A stretch of DNA of 64,000 nt from Bradyrhizobium cytisi (GTDB lineage Bacteria > Pseudomonadota > Alphaproteobacteria > Rhizobiales > Xanthobacteraceae): the NCBI RefSeq assembly GCF_008123515.1, contig NZ_VSSR01000016.1:62001-126000 (forward strand), read 5' to 3'. Shown piece after piece: positions 1-7,430 of the stretch (position 1 is its first letter; the number at the start of each line of letters is the position of its first letter). The notes under the pieces are model-generated. The model was not told where the DNA came from and searched no databases. It worked only from the letters and a program-made list of their open reading frames with translations. A program made the translations under genes and the position numbers.

Positions 1-3
1 GAT

Positions 4-888
4 TTGAGCTCGGATCCAGCGTGGCGAACGCGGCAATCGGTATCGTCACCGCGTTCAGATGGCTCGTGGGCCCTGGCCAGCCGCCGGGGCGGAATTCGTA
101 ACCCGTCAATGCTTCCCGGCTTTCGCTTCCTGCTTGCCGCGATCCTGCTGTCTGCCTCCATCCTGGTGTTCGGCCTGGGAGCCGCCTCACTGCTGCGGGC
201 GAGCCACGAGCAGTATGTCAGCAACCCGTCCTGGCGGAGCGGCCCGCAGGAGCAGGTGTTCGCGCAAGCCTCCGAGCCGGCCCAGCCGGTGCTCGCGGCG
301 CTCCGCGTGGAGCCGGTCGCACCTGATGCCAACGAGGCGGCGCCCGCAATGCAGGACCAGGTCCCGAGCATCGGTCTGCCCGCGGTCCAGACCGCGCCCG
401 AGCAGATGGCCGCAGTGACGCTCGAGGCCAAGGTCCAGCCTGAGCCTCAGATCGCCGTCGCGTCACCCGCAGAGCCGGCTGCGCCCGTCACCGACGTGAC
501 AGCCCCCGAGCAAGCCAGGATCCAGGCTGCGGCTCCTGCGCCCGCCGACACACTCACCCTGGCCGACACGAGTGCTTCCATCACCACCACGACGCCGGCC
601 CCGGCGATGAGCGCCACCGACGTGCCGCGAACCGCGACACCGGCGCTGGCATCGCGCGTGAGCGACATTGCAGCAGCCAGGGTGGCTGCGCTGAACGACC
701 TCGCGCCGACGAAGTCCAAAGCCGGCAGCGCGACGCAAGCGAGCAAGCCGCGCGCGCACAAGCCGAAGAAGCGTCACCGCATCGTACGGCGTCCGCCGCC
801 TCAGCAGTTACAACGATCACTCGATCCGTTCGGCCAGCAGCAGCAGCAGCAGCAGACGCTCGCCACGACCGCCACGCGCACGCGCTGA
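4..888 (+). CDS. Ala/Pro-rich single-pass membrane protein, unknown function
   Basis: Function is not recognised. The reading frame is open from the left edge, so the true start may lie outside the window. The first usable codon is TTG at 4, and an in-frame ATG at 109 sits directly before a hydrophobic segment (about residues 40-60 of the long form, LLAAILLSASILVFGLGAAS). After this single membrane helix comes a long low-complexity region rich in Ala, Pro, Thr and Glu, then a basic stretch (KPKKRHRIVRR) and a seven-glutamine run near the C terminus. The architecture suggests an inner-membrane anchor with an extended periplasmic tail. Similar Bradyrhizobium hypotheticals are known to me. It converges on sseA with only 2 bases between them. 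Confidence 0.6.
   Translation: MSSDPAWRTRQSVSSPRSDGSWALASRRGGIRNPSMLPGFRFLLAAILLSASILVFGLGAASLLRASHEQYVSNPSWRSGPQEQVFAQASEPAQPVLAALRVEPVAPDANEAAPAMQDQVPSIGLPAVQTAPEQMAAVTLEAKVQPEPQIAVASPAEPAAPVTDVTAPEQARIQAAAPAPADTLTLADTSASITTTTPAPAMSATDVPRTATPALASRVSDIAAARVAALNDLAPTKSKAGSATQASKPRAHKPKKRHRIVRRPPPQQLQRSLDPFGQQQQQQQTLATTATRTR
835..855 (+). repeat. (CAG)7 microsatellite encoding polyglutamine
   Basis: Seven consecutive CAG codons lie at the 3' end of the first gene and encode a glutamine run before the final 11 residues. Tandem triplets of this kind can change length by slippage without breaking the frame. Confidence 0.8.
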
Positions 889-890
889 CC

Positions 891-1742
891 TTAGGCCGGC
901 CCTGTCGCGATCGGCGGGCCTTTCTCCTGGCCCCATTCCGACCACGAGCCGTCATAGAGTGCGGTGTCGGTAATCCCGAGGCGATAGAGCGCGAGCGTCA
1001 GCACGCCGGCCGACACGCCGGAGCCGCAGCTCGTCACGATCGGCGCATCGAGCTTGACACCGGCGCCGGTGAAGGCGGCGCGAAGCTCCTCGAGCGGCTT
1101 CATCGTGCCGGCCGCGGCATCGAACAGCTGATTGTAAGGCACGTTGCGCGCACCGGGGATGTGACCGGAGCGGATGCCCGCGCGCGGCTCGGGCGCGCGG
1201 CCTTCGAAGCGATCGGCGGCGCGGGCGTCGATCACCTGCTCGGCGCGGCTTTCGACATTGGCGATCAGCTGCTGCATGCTGCGCACGCGCTTCGGATCGT
1301 AGCTCGCCTTGAAGCTTGCAGGCTTCGGCTTCACCTCGCCGCTCTCGACCGGACGCCCCTCGGCGCGCCACTTCTTCAGGCCGCCATTGAGGATGCGCAC
1401 ATTGCTGTGGCCGAACGCCAAAAACATCCACCACGCGCGCGGCGCAGCGACCCAGCCGCCGGCATCGTAGAGCACGACGGTATCGGCATTGGAGATGCCG
1501 AGATTGCCGACATCGCGGCCGAACTGCTCGGCGCTCGGATACATGTGCGGCAGGGGGTTGGAATGGTCAGACACCGCATCGACGTCGAAGAACACCGCGC
1601 CCGGCAGATGCGCGGCGAGATAGTCATCCTTCGGCAGCGGCAGCACGCCCGGCAGCTTGAAGCTGGCGTCGAGCACTTTGACGTTGGCATCGTTGATGTG
1701 GGCGGCGAGCCATTCGGTGGAGACGAGGGGGTCGGTGGTCAT
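891..1742 (-). CDS. sseA: 3-mercaptopyruvate sulfurtransferase
   Basis: Two-domain rhodanese family enzyme of 283 residues, the usual length. It transfers sulfane sulfur from 3-mercaptopyruvate (or thiosulfate) to thiol acceptors in the cytoplasm. The N-terminal inactive rhodanese domain begins PLVSTEWLAAHI, with the family signature VLDASFKLPG. The C-terminal domain carries the active-site loop CGSGVSA with the catalytic cysteine at about residue 239; this loop type favours mercaptopyruvate over thiosulfate. The ATG at 1742 is chosen because the protein then starts at the normal domain edge. A second rhodanese gene follows upstream on the same strand, separated by a palindromic repeat. It fits the sulfur theme of the window but is a common core gene. 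Confidence 0.9.
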   Translation of the reverse strand: MTTDPLVSTEWLAAHINDANVKVLDASFKLPGVLPLPKDDYLAAHLPGAVFFDVDAVSDHSNPLPHMYPSAEQFGRDVGNLGISNADTVVLYDAGGWVAAPRAWWMFLAFGHSNVRILNGGLKKWRAEGRPVESGEVKPKPASFKASYDPKRVRSMQQLIANVESRAEQVIDARAADRFEGRAPEPRAGIRSGHIPGARNVPYNQLFDAAAGTMKPLEELRAAFTGAGVKLDAPIVTSCGSGVSAGVLTLALYRLGITDTALYDGSWSEWGQEKGPPIATGPA

Positions 1743-1767
1743 TGCATGCTCCGGCAGTTGTTCCAGT

Positions 1768-1850
1768 CGTCATGGCCGGGCTTGTCCCGGCCATCCACGT
1801 TCTTCGTCGCAGCAAAGACGTGGATGCCCGGGTCAAGCCCGGGCATGACG
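1768..1850. repeat. Intergenic palindromic repeat (MPGLDPGIH type)
   Basis: Two arms (about 1768-1802 and 1818-1850) are imperfect inverted copies starting CGTCATG and ending CATGACG, each with an internal GC-rich hairpin (GGCCGGGcttgtCCCGGCC and GCCCGGGtcaaGCCCGGGC). Translation gives the MPGLDPGIH-like peptide found in many false ORFs of rhizobial genomes. It is interpreted as a dispersed non-coding repeat between sseA and the rhodanese gene, possibly able to fold in the transcript. Confidence 0.75.
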
Positions 1851-1877
1851 GAGTGTGTGGTGAGGGAGGTGTTTTCC

Positions 1878-2291
1878 TCACCCCTTCTTCTTCGGCTCCC
1901 ACTGCTCGGTCGGGCCGCCTGCATCGCGCCAGGCCGCGTAGCCGCCGGCGATGTGGGCGACGGGCTTGAGGCCCATGTCCTTTGCGGTCTTGGCCGCGAG
2001 CGCGGAGCGCAGGCCGCCGGCGCAGTGGAACACGAATTTCTTGTCTTCCTGGAAGATCGGCTTCGCATACGGGCTCTGCGGATCGATCCAGAATTCGAGC
2101 ATGCCGCGCGTACAGGAGAACGCGCCGGGGATACGGCCGTCGCGCTCGATCTCGCGGGGGTCGCGGATGTCGACAATGACGACGTCGCCGTTCTTGGATA
2201 TCTCGATGGCGTCCCTGGCGGTGAGCGTCTCGATTTCGCTATTGGCCTCGTCGATCAGCGCCTGGATGCCGCGGGTGATGTTTTGGGGCAT
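1878..2291 (-). CDS. Single-domain rhodanese-like sulfurtransferase
   Basis: A 137-residue protein consisting of one rhodanese domain. The conserved VVIVDIRDPREIERDG stretch (about residues 37-52) is the CH2A-like segment. The active loop HCAGGLRSA gives catalytic Cys at about residue 90 with a six-residue loop of the sulfurtransferase type. Such proteins carry persulfide sulfur or detoxify cyanide and sulfide; the exact partner cannot be told from sequence. It reads in the same direction as sseA, about 135 bases upstream of it, so they may share a transcript across the palindromic repeat. Confidence 0.85.
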   Translation of the reverse strand: MPQNITRGIQALIDEANSEIETLTARDAIEISKNGDVVIVDIRDPREIERDGRIPGAFSCTRGMLEFWIDPQSPYAKPIFQEDKKFVFHCAGGLRSALAAKTAKDMGLKPVAHIAGGYAAWRDAGGPTEQWEPKKKG

Positions 2292-2323
2292 GTAGCTCTC
2301 CCTCTTGTCGGCCGCGCGTGCAG

Positions 2324-3499
2324 CTAGTGCGTCAATTCCTTCATCGCTCCCTCAAGTCCCTCGATCGTGATCGGGAACATGCGGTTGGCGAAGATGCGTT
2401 TGATGATGGTGGTCGATTCCGAATAGTCCCAGTGCTTCTGCGCAACCGGGTTGAGCCACACCGAATGCGGATAGGTACGGATGATGCGATCGAGCCAGAC
2501 CGAGCCGGGCTCCTCGTTGACGTGCTCGACCGAGCCACCGGGCACCATGATCTCGTAAGGCGACATCGAGGCGTCGCCGACGAACACGACCTTGTAGTCG
2601 TGTGGATATTTATGCAGCACATCCCAGGTCGGCGTGCGATCGGTGAAGCGGCGCTTGTTCTGCTTCCACACGCCTTCATAGAGGCAGTTGTGGAAGTAGA
2701 AATACTCCATGTGCTTGAACTCGCTCTTCGCCGCCGAGAACAGCTCCTCGACCTGCTCGATATGCGAATCCATGGAGCCGCCGATGTCGAAGAACACCAG
2801 CAGCTTCACCGCATTGCGCCTTTCAGGGCGCATGTGGACGTCGAGATAGCCGTGATTGGCGGTCTCGCGGATGGTGGTGTCGAGATCGAGCTCATCCGGC
2901 GCACCGGTGCGCGCGAACTTGCGCAGGCGGCGCAGCGCCACCTTGATGTTGCGAATGCCGAGCTCGACATTACCGTCGAGGTCTTTGAACTCGCGCTTGT
3001 CCCACACCTTCACGGCACGGTTGTTGCGGTTCTTCTCCTGGCCGATACGAACGCCTTCAGGATTGTAACCATGCGCGCCGAACGGCGAAGTGCCGGCGGT
3101 GCCGATCCATTTCGAGCCGCCCTGGTGCCGGCCCTTCTGCTCCTCGAGCCGCTTCTTCAAGGTCTCCATGAGCTTGTCCCAGCCCATGGCCTCGATCTGC
3201 TTCTTCTCGTCCTCACTGAGGTATTTCTCGGCGAGCTTCTTCAGCCACTCCTGGGGGATCTCCGCCTTCTCCATGGCGTCGAGCAGGCTTTCCAGCCCCT
3301 TGAACACCGTGCCGAAGACACGGTCGAACTTGTCGAGGTTGCGCTCGTCCTTCACCAGCGAGGTGCGCGACAGATAATAGAAATTCTCGACCGAATAGTC
3401 CGACAGATCAGCGTCGAGCGCCTCCATCAACGTGAGGTATTCGCGCAGCGTCACGGGGACCTGCGCATCGCGCAGAGACGTAAAGAATTGCAGGAACAT
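2324..3499 (-). CDS. VWA domain protein, CoxE-like
   Basis: A 391-residue protein. I take ATG 3499 (MFLQFFTSLRDAQVPVTLRE) as the start; the frame stays open further upstream, but that part is antisense to the MoxR gene and looks non-coding. The N-terminal half is helical with a charged KKLAEKYLSEDEKKQIEAMG region. The C-terminal half is a von Willebrand A domain whose MIDAS motif appears as DIGGSMDSH (Asp-x-Gly-Gly-Ser). CoxE-type VWA proteins work with MoxR AAA+ ATPases in maturing metalloenzymes or protein complexes. The probable partner is the divergent ATPase at 3962. Usually such pairs are co-directional; here they are split by a small membrane-protein gene. Confidence 0.85.
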   Translation of the reverse strand: MFLQFFTSLRDAQVPVTLREYLTLMEALDADLSDYSVENFYYLSRTSLVKDERNLDKFDRVFGTVFKGLESLLDAMEKAEIPQEWLKKLAEKYLSEDEKKQIEAMGWDKLMETLKKRLEEQKGRHQGGSKWIGTAGTSPFGAHGYNPEGVRIGQEKNRNNRAVKVWDKREFKDLDGNVELGIRNIKVALRRLRKFARTGAPDELDLDTTIRETANHGYLDVHMRPERRNAVKLLVFFDIGGSMDSHIEQVEELFSAAKSEFKHMEYFYFHNCLYEGVWKQNKRRFTDRTPTWDVLHKYPHDYKVVFVGDASMSPYEIMVPGGSVEHVNEEPGSVWLDRIIRTYPHSVWLNPVAQKHWDYSESTTIIKRIFANRMFPITIEGLEGAMKELTH

Positions 3500-3622
3500 G
3501 GGTGACAGATTGCCCGTCGGGTGGCCGACGTCAAGGGGCGGAGACCGGCGCAGCACGCTGGACCGATGGGCTTTTTGCTCTAGAATTGACCGCCTCTCAG
3601 GGTTGTTTTGGGGACGTTTGCA

Positions 3623-3868
3623 ATGGGTATTCTCGCAGCGCTCATCATTGGCGCGATCGCCGGCTGGCTTGCCGGCAAGATTGTCCACGGAGCGGGATTT
3701 GGGCTGATCGGCAACATCGTCGTCGGCATCATCGGCGCGCTGGTGGCGGGCTGGGTGCTGCCGCAGCTCGGCATCGCGCTGGCGACCGGCACGCTGGGCG
3801 CCATCATTGACGCCACGGTCGGTGCGGTGATTGTGCTCGTCATCCTTTCGCTGATAAAACGGGTCTGA
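3623..3868 (+). CDS. GlsB/YeaQ/YmgE family stress-associated membrane protein
   Basis: An 81-residue hydrophobic protein. ATG 3623 (MGILAALIIGAIAGWLAG) is preferred to the in-frame TTG five codons earlier. Three glycine-rich transmembrane stretches (about 1-20, 28-48 and 55-78) end in a short cationic tail (LIKRV), the standard GlsB/YeaQ/YmgE (transglycosylase-associated protein) layout and length. Members are induced by envelope and general stress; the mechanism is poorly known. It lies between the divergent CoxE-like and MoxR-like genes and is followed by a strong hairpin terminator, so it is probably transcribed alone. Confidence 0.85.
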   Translation: MGILAALIIGAIAGWLAGKIVHGAGFGLIGNIVVGIIGALVAGWVLPQLGIALATGTLGAIIDATVGAVIVLVILSLIKRV

Positions 3869-3884
3869 AAGCCTGACCGAACCA

Positions 3885-3918
3885 GGAACGGCCGCCATGA
3901 GCGGCCGTTCCTTTTGTT
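3885..3918 (+). terminator. Rho-independent terminator after the GlsB-type gene
   Basis: A perfect 11-bp stem (GGAACGGCCGC / GCGGCCGTTCC, arms 3885-3895 and 3901-3911) with a 5-base loop, followed by TTTTGTT. It lies 17 bases after the stop codon at 3868. Confidence 0.85.
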
Positions 3919-3961
3919 GGACCACGGCAATGCCGGGGCCGACGACCAACAAGGACGCGCG

Positions 3962-4804
3962 ATGAAATTTACCGGCACCAAGGACTATGTTGCGACCGAT
4001 GATCTCAAGGTCGCCGTCAATGCCTCGATCGTGCTGGAGCGCCCGCTGCTCATCAAGGGCGAGCCCGGCACCGGCAAGACGGTGCTGGCCGAGGAAGTGG
4101 CGAAGGCGCTGAACGCGCCGCTTCTGACCTGGCACATCAAGTCCACCACCAAGGCGCAGCAGGGCCTCTACGAATACGATGCGGTGTCGCGCCTGCGCGA
4201 CAGCCAGCTCGGCGACGCGCGTGTTTCGGACATCAAGAACTACATCAAGCGCGGCAAGCTGTGGGACGCCTTCGCGGCGAAGCAGCGCCCGGTGCTGCTG
4301 ATCGACGAGATCGACAAGGCCGACATCGAATTTCCCAACGACCTGCTGCTCGAGCTCGACCGCATGGAATTCCATGTCTACGAGACCGGCGAGACGATCA
4401 AGGCGAAGCAGCGCCCGATCATGATGATCACCTCCAACAACGAGAAGGAGCTGCCGGACGCCTTCCTGCGCCGCTGCTTCTTCCACTACATCAAGTTCCC
4501 CGACGCCGACACGATGGGCCGCATCGTCGACGTCCACTTCCCCGGCATCAAGAAGCGCCTGGTCGAGGAAGCACTGCGCATCTTCTTCGAGGTCCGCGAG
4601 GTGCCCGGCCTGAAGAAGAAGCCCTCGACATCGGAGCTGCTCGACTGGCTCAAGCTGCTGCTCAACGAGGACATGAGCGTCGAGCAGCTGCGCGAACGCG
4701 ATCCGCGCAAGCTGATTCCGCCGCTGCACGGCGCGCTGCTGAAGAACGAGCAGGACGTGCATCTGTTCGAGCGGCTGGCGTTCTTGAGCCGACGGGAAGT
4801 GTAG
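3962..4804 (+). CDS. MoxR-family AAA+ ATPase
   Basis: A 280-residue protein from ATG 3962 (MKFTGTKDYVATDDL). Walker A is GEPGTGKT (about residues 33-40) and Walker B is VLLIDEIDKAD. A sensor-1 region (IMMITSNNEKELPDAF) and the arginine-finger segment FLRRCFFHYI follow. The MoxR group uses ATP hydrolysis to remodel or insert cofactors into target complexes together with a VWA protein. The divergent CoxE-like gene at 2324 is the obvious candidate partner. The long antisense frame across this gene has no recognisable domain. Confidence 0.88.
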   Translation: MKFTGTKDYVATDDLKVAVNASIVLERPLLIKGEPGTGKTVLAEEVAKALNAPLLTWHIKSTTKAQQGLYEYDAVSRLRDSQLGDARVSDIKNYIKRGKLWDAFAAKQRPVLLIDEIDKADIEFPNDLLLELDRMEFHVYETGETIKAKQRPIMMITSNNEKELPDAFLRRCFFHYIKFPDADTMGRIVDVHFPGIKKRLVEEALRIFFEVREVPGLKKKPSTSELLDWLKLLLNEDMSVEQLRERDPRKLIPPLHGALLKNEQDVHLFERLAFLSRREV

Positions 4805-4874
4805 GGTCACGCGCTGTTTCTCCCGTCCACCTCAGGGTGACGGTGAGAGATTTGAGCTCGCCGCTCTCTCCATT

Positions 4875-4954
4875 CGTCATTGCGAGCGCAGCGAAGCAAT
4901 CCAGAGTCTTTCCGCAGTGACAGTCTGGATTGCTTCGCTGCGCTCGCAATGACG
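4875..4954. repeat. Perfect 30-bp inverted repeat (dispersed palindromic element)
   Basis: Arms 4875-4904 and 4925-4954 are exact reverse complements, beginning CGTCATTGCGAGCGCAGCGA. They enclose a 20-base loop, so a transcript in either direction would fold into a very stable hairpin. The arm sequence is the widespread bacterial palindrome with ATTGCGAGCGCAGCGAAGCA. It lies just after the MoxR gene and could act as an RNA-stabilising or terminating structure. Confidence 0.85.
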
Positions 4955-5054
4955 GAGTATGAGGCAACTGTTTCGCTCCTCCGGTTGGCACTTTGAATCG
5001 CAGACACACGCTCGCATCCTCGCGGCATATTCCGCCCGAGCTATGCTCTCTCCG

Positions 5055-5700
5055 TTACACCCTCATGAAAGAGGGCGCAGGGAAGGCCGGGTGCTGACCT
5101 CGCACCCACGGTCCGCTGTGCGCATGTAGCGCAAAAAGAACTGCACAGCGGCATACAGGTGAAGCCGAACACACGGCCTTCCCTGCGCAGTGGGTTGACG
5201 GCTTATGCCGTGCTCTCCCGGGAGCCGAATTCCTTCTGGCCTCCCTCGCCTCGCGAAAGTCGCCGACACCGCGCCGGTTGACGCCAATGCCGCATCCGCC
5301 AAGGCTTGACCGTAGCAACGACGGCCAGGACCACACGGTTTTGCCGTACGCACACAGCGCCGCTCGTCCGCACGAAGCCTCGGGTTCACGGAGAGCAATC
5401 CGCCCTGCCCTTGACCTCTCGTACACGACGCTGCCGCGTCCACCGCAACCCGGCCCGCGCTTCGAACGACTCGCGAACCGCCCCTCTTCGTGGGCCGGGC
5501 TGTTTCGATGTATGCCGCAATTCCGAATTTCGGTAAAGCGGAATATTTTTCCGGAAGCAGGTTGACAGGTTTTGCGGTGTTTTGCCCGCCGGGCAATGTG
5601 AGGTCCCGGAACGACAACGGAAAGTGCGGCGGCCATCCAAGCATTCCAGGAACTTTCATTGCCAATCTGCAACGGTTCCCGGCAATCTAAGACTGGACAA
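5055..5700. other. Gene-free stretch with Bradyrhizobium-type dispersed repeat
   Basis: No convincing gene is seen. Several overlapping frames are open on both strands because of high GC, notably a long minus-strand frame, but none shows domain-like composition and none has a good ribosome site. The translated peptide (GPGRRCYGQALADA, RYMRTADRGCEV) resembles a peptide I remember from many Bradyrhizobium false ORFs, which suggests a dispersed non-coding repeat of about 450 bases. A structured core at 5075-5188 is listed separately. Confidence 0.5.
5075..5188. repeat. Nested inverted-repeat element
   Basis: An outer perfect 15-bp stem (GCGCAGGGAAGGCCG at 5075-5089 with its reverse complement at 5174-5188) encloses an inner perfect 9-bp stem (CCGCTGTGC at 5113-5121 with GCACAGCGG at 5143-5151). 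The loop holds CGCAAAAAG. The two-level fold is far beyond chance for this length. Function is unknown; it is probably part of a dispersed repeat. Confidence 0.7.
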
Positions 5701-5765
5701 AATGAACGCCCATTGCGGCCACGAACCCTGCTCACAACGCCGTGAGACAAGTCAGGGGAACGACG

Positions 5766-5990
5766 ATGCGAGCACAACGCGTTTGGAACGTGAATGGAGC
5801 CGCCAGCATCGGGCAGCTTCAGTCCAGATTGGACGATTTGAACAAGCGCCTGAATCAGCTTGAAAGCCAGCATCCCGAGAGCTGGAAGGTCGAAGAGCTG
5901 AGATCGAGCGCACTCAGCCTGTCGCGGGAGATCGACGACATCCGCTGCGCCGAGGCGACGGCGGCCTTGCGGGAATTGCTGCGGAAGTAA
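5766..5990 (+). CDS. Small helical (coiled-coil-like) protein, unknown function
   Basis: A 74-residue protein starting at ATG 5766, preceded by AGGGGAACG at about 10 bases. It has a heptad-like pattern (LQSRLDDLNKRLNQLESQ at about residues 18-35) and a second helical segment rich in Ala, Glu and Arg ending LRELLRK. No family is recognised. The composition is that of a soluble helical-hairpin protein. It stands alone between the repeat region and the small genes at 6.1 kb. Confidence 0.6.
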   Translation: MRAQRVWNVNGAASIGQLQSRLDDLNKRLNQLESQHPESWKVEELRSSALSLSREIDDIRCAEATAALRELLRK

Positions 5991-6098
5991 GACCCCGGTC
6001 GGCGCGACGGATCCGTGATCGGCCGCGCGCCCGTCGCCATGGATCAAGGAACCAAGGCGCAGCCCCCGCCATTTCCATGAAGAGCATGGAGCAAAATC

Positions 6099-6212
6099 AT
6101 GACCAGGCACCTGACACGAGCCCATCTTGCGCGCGGTGTGGCCGGCGCGGTTTCCACGCTGGTCCTGTGCGCGACGATGGCCTTCACCATCGCGTACCAC
6201 TTCGCGTTGTGA
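6099..6212 (+). CDS. 37-residue single-pass membrane miniprotein
   Basis: A short ORF from ATG 6099: a basic N terminus (MTRHLTRAHLARG) followed by one hydrophobic helix (VAGAVSTLVLCATMAFTIAY) and a stop at 6210. The positive-inside layout suggests an inner-membrane microprotein. There is no homology evidence. It is followed 12 bases later by another short ORF with a good ribosome site. Confidence 0.45.
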   Translation: MTRHLTRAHLARGVAGAVSTLVLCATMAFTIAYHFAL

Positions 6213-6224
6213 AGGAGAGTTCAC

Positions 6225-6371
6225 ATGATGTCCGCCCCCGAGGAGCCGGTGAGGCTGCAAGGCTTTGGCGCTCGCGCCACTGGAGCGATCGGAGGCCACA
6301 ATCTTCCGCGTCCGCGACGGCGCGCATTTGGCCGCGCGAGATCGCCGACCTTGCCTCGGAATGGGACATGA
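6225..6371 (+). CDS. Short basic ORF, 48 residues, uncertain
   Basis: ATG 6225 (or 6228) follows GAAGGAGAGTTCAC, a strong ribosome site at good spacing. The product is basic and rich in Gly, Arg and Pro (LPRPRRRAFGRARS near the C terminus) with no recognised domain. The ribosome site directly after the membrane miniprotein is the main support; it could be a two-gene micro-operon or chance. Confidence 0.35.
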   Translation: MMSAPEEPVRLQGFGARATGAIGGHNLPRPRRRAFGRARSPTLPRNGT

Positions 6372-6578
6372 CGCCGATGGCGAACGACAGGTCTCCAGGA
6401 CTCGTCGCGCACCCACACTGGCCGGACGTCATTCGCGGCACGCGCTCGCGTCAAGGGATCACGGCGTTCCGCGAAACCCGACGAAACCATTGTTGCTCGC
6501 GAAATCGCGACCGCTCCGCTGGGAACGCCTGGAGGCAGCAGGGATTGATGCCTATCCAACCGAGACATGGAGACAACC

Positions 6579-6875
6579 ATGACACGTATGAAACTTCTGA
6601 GTGCCGCCGCACTGGTGGCCACCGTTTTGCCGCTCGCGACCGCAAGCCCCAGCCTCGCCGCGGGACGCGGTCCGGGCTGGTGCACTCCGCCGAGCGGAGA
6701 CGCTGTCGGCGCCGCGGGCCCGGCCATGAACGGCGGCCAGTTGATGGCTGGCGTCGGCCAATGCCGTCGCGTCGGCGGCTGGCATCAGACCAACACCTAC
6801 GGCTATCGGGGCGCCGGTTATGGATATGATGAGCCCGGCTGGCGCGCACCGGCTTACGCTCCCTACGAGTACTGA
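6579..6875 (+). CDS. Small secreted Gly/Tyr-rich protein
   Basis: Start at ATG 6579, chosen for GGAGA six bases upstream; in-frame ATGs also lie at 6567 and 6588. A clear Sec signal peptide (MKLLSAAALVATVLPLATA) ends at about SLA-AG, leaving a mature protein of about 70 residues rich in Gly, Tyr, Trp and Arg, with GYRGAGYGYDEPGW near its end. It probably acts in the periplasm or envelope. No family is recognised. A terminator hairpin follows at 6901. Confidence 0.65.
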   Translation: MTRMKLLSAAALVATVLPLATASPSLAAGRGPGWCTPPSGDAVGAAGPAMNGGQLMAGVGQCRRVGGWHQTNTYGYRGAGYGYDEPGWRAPAYAPYEY

Positions 6876-6900
6876 TGCCCTGATACCGCAAGGTCACAGC

Positions 6901-6932
6901 GGCGCGGTCTATCTTGACCGCGCCGTTTGCGT
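6901..6932 (+). terminator. Rho-independent terminator
   Basis: A perfect 9-bp stem GGCGCGGTC / GACCGCGCC (6901-6909 and 6916-6924) with loop TATCTT is followed by GTTTGCGTT. It lies 25 bases after the small secreted protein gene. Confidence 0.7.
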
Positions 6933-7188
6933 TGGATGAACACCTGGTAGAGCGCAGCGAATGTCCTGAAGCGGATTGGTTCGCGCGCGGCGCGGCGGAA
7001 TCCTGCCGAAATCGGACCATGTGACGGTGATCTTCAGGCAAAGCTCGTTTCCAAGCCATGCCGCGCGCTCGGGCGCCCCTGCAAGGGCCAAATCGGCCGT
7101 GGACCCGCCTCGAAAATCGTTGCAAAAAGACGCTCCCGAGGCGCTGGCAGCCGGTCCGCCAAGCCTCTGGAAAACGTCGACTTTTGGA

Positions 7189-7238
7189 AGAATGGTCGGA
7201 GTGGCAGGATTCGAACCTGCGACCCCTGCGTCCCGAAC
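7189..7238 (-). repeat. att-like direct repeat 1: tRNA-Pro(CGG) 3' half
   Basis: On the minus strand this reads from the anticodon loop (TTCGGGA, anticodon CGG) through the variable region, the T arm (GCAGGTTCGAATCCTGC), acceptor strand CACTCCG and discriminator A plus CCA (complement at 7193-7195). The implied first base pair C1-G72 is the bacterial tRNA-Pro hallmark. The 5' half of the tRNA is absent, so this is not a working tRNA gene. The copy at 11466-11515 is identical. Confidence 0.85.
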
Positions 7239-7323
7239 TCAAGACCGCCCCAACAATACATTGATTTTATTGCCATTTTCGTCGTCGCTCGGGTACGTTT
7301 TTCTGCTTTTGTTCACGTTCATT

Positions 7324-7343
7324 CTGTACCCAATCTGTACCCC
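7324..7343. other. Possible integrase arm-type repeats, left end
   Basis: Two close CTGTACCC units (7324-7331 and 7335-7342) lie about 90 bases inside the left att-like repeat. A similar pair is found about 60 bases inside the right one. Paired GTAC repeats next to tRNA att cores are typical of tyrosine-integrase arm sites. That role is inferred. Confidence 0.4.
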
Positions 7344-7430
7344 AAAGATGCAATTCCTTTAAATAGCATCTACATCTTGATACCACCTTGCGTACACGGC
7401 GCCAGGATTGATCTGCGGACCGGCAAGTCG

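Noticed and set aside
2318..3505. Long plus-strand frame of 395 codons
   Set aside because: It is antisense to the CoxE-like gene, with no domain and composition typical of reverse reading of GC-rich coding DNA.
5055..6416. Minus-strand frame of 453 codons
   Set aside because: It crosses repeats and small plus-strand genes, has no recognisable domain and no good ribosome site, and its peptide resembles repeat-derived false ORFs.
7189..7238. Functional tRNA-Pro gene
   Set aside because: Only the 3' half from the anticodon loop is present, with no D arm or 5' acceptor strand.
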